DNA from: Rehmannia glutinosa
Taxonomy: Eukaryota > Streptophyta > Magnoliopsida > Lamiales > Orobanchaceae
Reading direction: 5' to 3'
DNA length: 64,000 nt
Assembly (NCBI GenBank): GCA_016081115.2
Contig: CM071924.1
Span: 92,642,616 to 92,706,615 of the forward strand
Below the pieces are notes generated by a model. It had not been told where the DNA came from. It worked only from the letters and a program-made list of their open reading frames with translations, and did not search any database. Below are positions 59,576-64,000 of the stretch, one piece after another; position 1 is the stretch's first letter, and the number at the start of each line of letters is the position of its first letter. Position numbers and translations under genes: made by a program.

Positions 59576-60855
59576 TAACTGAGTAACCAAGTTTCAGATG
59601 GCTCTCAGCATAGTTGTGCCAATTGAGTCAAGGTCAGAAGACTCTCAGAATAATTAACATTAGAAGTCTTCGAAAGACCAGTTAAGTGGGGTAAAGCACT
59701 TGCAAGACTCAAATCAAGTAGACTTATCCGTGGCACTAAGTACAAGAAGGATTTTCATTGGAGAAACAAAAATATTATGTTTGACTTTAAAAGTGCTAAG
59801 CAATTAATGAAAACCAAAGATATGTAACCAATGGAAACACCTGCAAGATTGCCAGTTTCAAAATATCGCACTATTTAAAAATGTAACACGAAAGGCCAAC
59901 ATCAAGCTGCAAGGAAATGATCTGCCAACTATCCAACAATGTGATTTGAATTTGTTTATCTCTTCAATGGACAAAATTCAAATTGAGAAATATTTTTCAG
60001 AGAGATACATGAAATACGAGATGTAAGAGAAATAAGAAATCGAACAAGCATATTCTCTCGAGCCGAACTGATGAATCCTCAAGCTTCAAATCTAGACACA
60101 TTTTCCAACACACATTGTGAAAGATAAATGTTAAAACAATTGAAGAGGAACAAGTTTGAAAAACTGAAAAAAGGTTCACATTTCCTTGAAGTGAAGGATT
60201 TGTAGTTAGGTTATGTGACAAACTAGGACAAAGTTGCGAGGGGGTTGTGGTGGTCAAATCTTATAGTTTATGTGAGCTAAAGTAGCTAGAGGGTTGCGTG
60301 AGCGAAATTTAGTGAAGAGTTGAGTCCAGGCAGTGGGCTGTAGTGATCAAAGTTGCTAGGATTGATTTGTACTTTGTATCTAAAGTTAATTGATACTTAG
60401 TAAATTCCTATTAGAGTACGAGAAAAACCGAGTAGATGAATTACCTCATCATCGAACCACTATAAATAAGTGTCTCATTTACATTTTTTACTTTACACTC
60501 CTGCAATTTACTTTTCTATTTGTGCTTAATTGCCTAATAACTCATTAAAACTCACTGTGTTGATAGCTAAAATCTAAAAACGGTGCAAGTCTTCCGTTTT
60601 ACTTAACTGAAAACTAGTTTTGTGAAAGTTGTAATTTTTTAGTTGATTACTCTATGAACAACTATGTTAAGAGATTTACTGAGTTGTTAACTCTTATGAT
60701 GAATTCAACTTAATTATCTCTCAAGACTTAATTGTTTTTTAAACTCTGATTTAAATATCGTGTTAAAAATTCAAAAATTATGAAGTCTAATCAACCGCCT
60801 TCTAGATTTTATCTTGACGTCCTTGGGATCTACAGTTAATGATATCATCTGGCGC
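59576..60855 (+). mobile_element. Decayed Ty1/copia-type LTR with PBS-like sequence
   Basis: The right part ends TTGACGTCCTTGGGATCTACA at 60834, closely like the Sirevirus LTR end CTTGGGACCTACA. It is followed by GATATCATCTGGCGC, a degraded primer-site-like sequence. A CTATAAATAAGTG TATA box lies near 60462-60475. The left end could not be fixed and no target duplication is seen. No internal domain follows. Confidence 0.5.
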
Positions 60856-61505
60856 TATGGTTTTATTTACTAAATTAATATATACAATAAATTGTTTGTA
60901 TGTGTTTTATCTATGTCTCCATTTGTCTAATTTAATAGTTCTTTGAAAATTATTAAGTGAACATATATTTTTTCAAAATTTTGACAACTGTTCCACTAGT
61001 GTTTTAATAGATGTAAAAATTTGCTTCAAATATACATAATCAATTTTGTTTTCTCATTTTCATAAATTATATAATCAATTTGTTTTGTTTTCTTCTTATT
61101 TTTCTAAATTTCTAGTTTATAGTTTGATATCTAACAATAATACTTATTAAGAATGTATTAAAGAATTATAATAGTTATTATTTAACAAATCGAACATTAT
61201 TTTGTTAAGGTCAAAATGTAACAACATGCACCCTATTTTCCCGTTCAAAGGACATAGCGAGTATGAGTTTTGAAATACTTCACATGTCCCTCTATTTCAT
61301 TATATTACACTATGTGCGTAGTGTGCACGAGTGATATACTAGTATTGATCAAATTACTCGATTCAATTTATACTAATGATATCAATCAATATATTACCAT
61401 TTCATTGTTGATAAAAATGCAAAGAATAAAGAAAAAATGCCTTTTTCGATGTATCCTAATTGTTTTTTTTTTTCCAATCGATGTATCCTAATTGTGAAAT
61501 TAGGA
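60856..61505. other. AT-rich DNA, no gene
   Basis: No coding region, RNA gene or terminal-repeat element is recognised. Confidence 0.5.
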
Positions 61506-61991
61506 CTTGTGTATAGGGATGGCAATATGGACCTGACCCGGCCTGGCCCGACCTGACCCGTGGTGTTTGGGGCGGGGCGGACCTGGCCCGTTCGAGGGCG
61601 GGGCGGGCGGACCCGCCCATGAGCAGGCGGGCGGTATGTCCGGGTATTGTAATTGCCCCGCCCGCCGCCCCAGTAGATATATATACATTAATATTATTAT
61701 TATATGATATTATAATAATAAAAAAATACATTTAGCTTTCACAAAAAAATACATTTACAATAATACATTATAGAATATTATAAAAATATAAAAATATATT
61801 TAAATTTCACAAAAAAATAAAAAAATACACTTTGTTAAATTAATTTTAAACTCAAAAATTGCCTTTTTGGCGGGCACGGGCAGCCATTTTGGACCGTGGC
61901 GGGGCACGGGCGGGCGCGGATAATTAGCACGGGGCAGGTCCGGATATTCAATTACCCGCCCGCCCGCCCCATTGCCATCCCTACTTGTGTA
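61506..61991. mobile_element. hAT-type non-autonomous element with perfect ends, GGGCGG-rich
   Basis: The element is 61514-61983 (470 bp) with exact CTTGTGTA target duplications at 61506-61513 and 61984-61991. The ends TAGGGATGGCAAT and ATTGCCATCCCTA are perfect inverted repeats. Both arms are packed with GGGCGGGC/CCCGCCCG motifs, far above the local G+C content, while the centre is TA-rich. No transposase. The perfect ends suggest it is younger than the other hAT copies. Confidence 0.92.
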
Positions 61992-64000
61992 GCATCATCA
62001 ACATTCAATTGCATGCTAGATGTGGCCTGTGGGTGTGGGTAGGCTGGACATGGATTGGTTGTTGATGGATGTACTTTCAAGAAGTGGGTTTGGGCTGGTT
62101 CAGTTTAGACCAACTTTGAGATATAAATGAGTAACACTGGAAGTTGAAGCCCAAAGCCTGACTTGCAGGTTTATGATTCTAAATTCAAGCCCAACTGGTG
62201 TGTTATTTCAAACCAATCTTATCTTTTTAAAAATAATCTTTTATGTAAAGAAATACTACATCTATTTCTTTACAAGGCCCACATATAATGAGTGTGTGTG
62301 GGTTAAGTTTTTTCTCATGACTATGAGTTTATGATTATTGGATTGAGGTAGATCCAGTTGTCTTCCTAGTTACTCCATCTATTTCCTACAAATTTCAAAA
62401 TTTAATTAATATTATTGGACTTGATGGGAATATATAAATATATATAGACAGATATTAAAAAACAATAATGAAAGTGTCACACACCAATTCTAAATAACTA
62501 GAGAAACACAATAAATACTTATCGGAGGAAATTCTATAATATTTTTAATGTCGTTCTAATTTTTTTTTGTTTCCACGTAGTGTCCAATGTGTAAATACAA
62601 TTTTTGATCTATTTTTAAGCTCTTTTTATTCATTTGGTGTTTTTAAATTTTTTGACGTCGTTTCCATACCATTTTTAAAGTTGTTCAGATGTTTCTTTGT
62701 TATTTCCATGTAGTTTTCGATGTTTAAATACAATTTTTACCCAATTTTAACTCTTTTTGCTCATATGGTGTTTTTTATATTGTTTTTGGTTGTTTCTATA
62801 TTGTTTTTTTTCGTTTTCATGTTTTTTATGTTTTCATACATTGGATCAAAAATTGAATTATATTTTTTTATTCATATTGTTTCTATAATATTTTTAATTT
62901 TTTGGTTTTAATACGTGTTATTTTATTTGTATATTTCTTAATTTTTTATAAGATTTCAAGTATAAAATAGATTATTTAACGGGGGCAAAATTATTTTTTC
63001 ACTGAAATTTTATTGAAGAAACATGTTTGAAACATGTTATAAACAATCTTGAAACAACAATGTAAAAAAGTCCGAAAATTTTGGCAGGAGTGTAAATTTG
63101 TGTAAAAAAAGGACGGGAGCCAAAATTTGTCCAAAAAGAGTATTCGAAAACGTAAAAAACTGTCATTGTCTTCGAAAAGTGGGGCAATTGTATCAAAAGT
63201 CCGACTTATTTTATGCTATTTCTACATTTATATATTGTCGGTAGATGGGTTTGTGGGCTTGGGCTTGGTATATGGGGCTATATTAATATAAGATGACATC
63301 AAGTTAGGCTTGTAATTGTTTGGATAAGAAATGGTAGGTAAGATCTTGAACCTAAATAAAAAGGTTCCAAGGTTCCATGTCACAAAATTTGAAAAATCAA
63401 TTTGCGTTCCCTTTTTCCTTTTTATTTTTAATAATTCTATGGGAATAGTTAGTAGTTCTAAGATTAATCCATCCCTCGGTTCGAATAGTCTAATATCTCA
63501 TAATTAATTTCCATCAAATACTTAGTTTCAAATTTCTAAATGATTAAGCTTAATCTATATCAATTAACATTACCAAAATACTCACCTCATATTTCTAAAT
63601 TCTAAAACGTATATCTCATCTCAAACACTAAAATGATTAATTCATACTGAGTCATAAAATACTTAAAAACTATATAAAATAGTACAAAAGTAACATAATT
63701 AAGCATAGTCGCTCTTAAATATTTATTATATGGATTGTAGGAATATTGTTTGCGCGCACACACACACATTGTTATTGATCGAGACATTCCAAAAGTAATT
63801 TTGTTGTCCCTCTCTAATTTTTTTGCTCTATCCAAAAATAACATGCTCTCCTCTTCTTCCCACCATTGGAGGAGGGAACGTAAATTTCTTTGTCGTTTTT
63901 CTTCCTTTCTTCTCCTTCGTCCTTTGTTTTTTTCTCTTAGTTTTTTTTTTAAATTTCTCTACGTGGTGAGAATAGGTTTCAGGTTTCTCCTCTTTGTGGG
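61992..64000. other. Right flank, AT-rich, no supported gene
   Basis: A diverged direct repeat with period about 131 bp is listed separately. A short (CA)n lies at about 63755-63769. From 63800 the DNA becomes CT-rich on the plus strand, as in a plant 5' leader, but no start codon with a long frame follows before the window ends. Confidence 0.45.
62569..62775. repeat. Diverged direct repeat, period about 131 bp
   Basis: Blocks at 62569-62645 and 62699-62775 share TTTCCACGTAGT, GTAAATACAATTTTT, TTAAGCTCTTTTT and CATTTGGTGTTTTT with substitutions. Confidence 0.7.

Noticed and set aside
61456..61731. 91-codon minus-strand Pro/Arg/Ala-rich frame
   Set aside because: It arises from the G+C-rich left arm of the hAT element at 61514.

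Overview
The window is nuclear DNA of a flowering plant, most likely a eudicot. The evidence is spliced genes with plant-type introns, a P-class PPR gene, a plant histone H1 with a CGCGGATC octamer upstream, a full-length Sirevirus and several plant hAT-type elements. The species cannot be named from the sequence alone. Overall base composition is AT-rich.

Genic part, 1-21.5 kb. Three protein genes are supported. (1) A P-class pentatricopeptide-repeat (PPR) protein, 607 aa, intronless, minus strand 4328-6151. (2) A nine-exon gene on the plus strand, 7340-12113, for a 511-aa membrane-anchored P-loop protein of the plant zeta-like kinase family. It has one GC-AG intron and a 58-bp tandem duplication spanning one splice acceptor. 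(3) A two-exon histone H1 on the minus strand, 20245-21217. Small non-autonomous DNA elements lie between and inside these genes. One foldback MITE family has four copies: one downstream and one upstream of the PPR gene, and two in introns of the kinase gene. Two hAT-type elements carry exact 8-bp target duplications. At 0.3-1.1 kb there is a decayed minus-strand reading that resembles a plant pararetrovirus-type polyprotein.

Repeat part, 21.5-64 kb. I find no host gene here. The order is: AT-rich DNA; a solo-LTR-like element (24.9-28.67 kb); hAT-like elements; an element sitting between TA microsatellites; GTTTCAAA-rich and ATTACA-rich tracts; a second copy of the solo-LTR-like element (34.3-41.5 kb, TSD GACGT) holding a TA-inserted TIR element and a Ty1/copia solo LTR (TSD AAGAG); a Helitron 3' end; a complete 14-kb Sirevirus on the minus strand (42,209-56,220, TSD AAATT) with PBS, polypurine tract, broken gag-pol and an env-like region; a 5'-truncated LINE; a decayed copia-type LTR; and a G+C-rich hAT element with perfect ends (61.5-62.0 kb).

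The three host genes show no shared pathway: organelle RNA processing (PPR), an uncharacterised kinase-like ATPase, and chromatin linker histone. The most informative points are the splice-site duplication and GC donor in the kinase gene, the PPR recognition code, the filled/empty-site comparison between the two solo-LTR-like copies, and the clustered differences between the Sirevirus LTRs. I did not find a convincing new multi-gene system.
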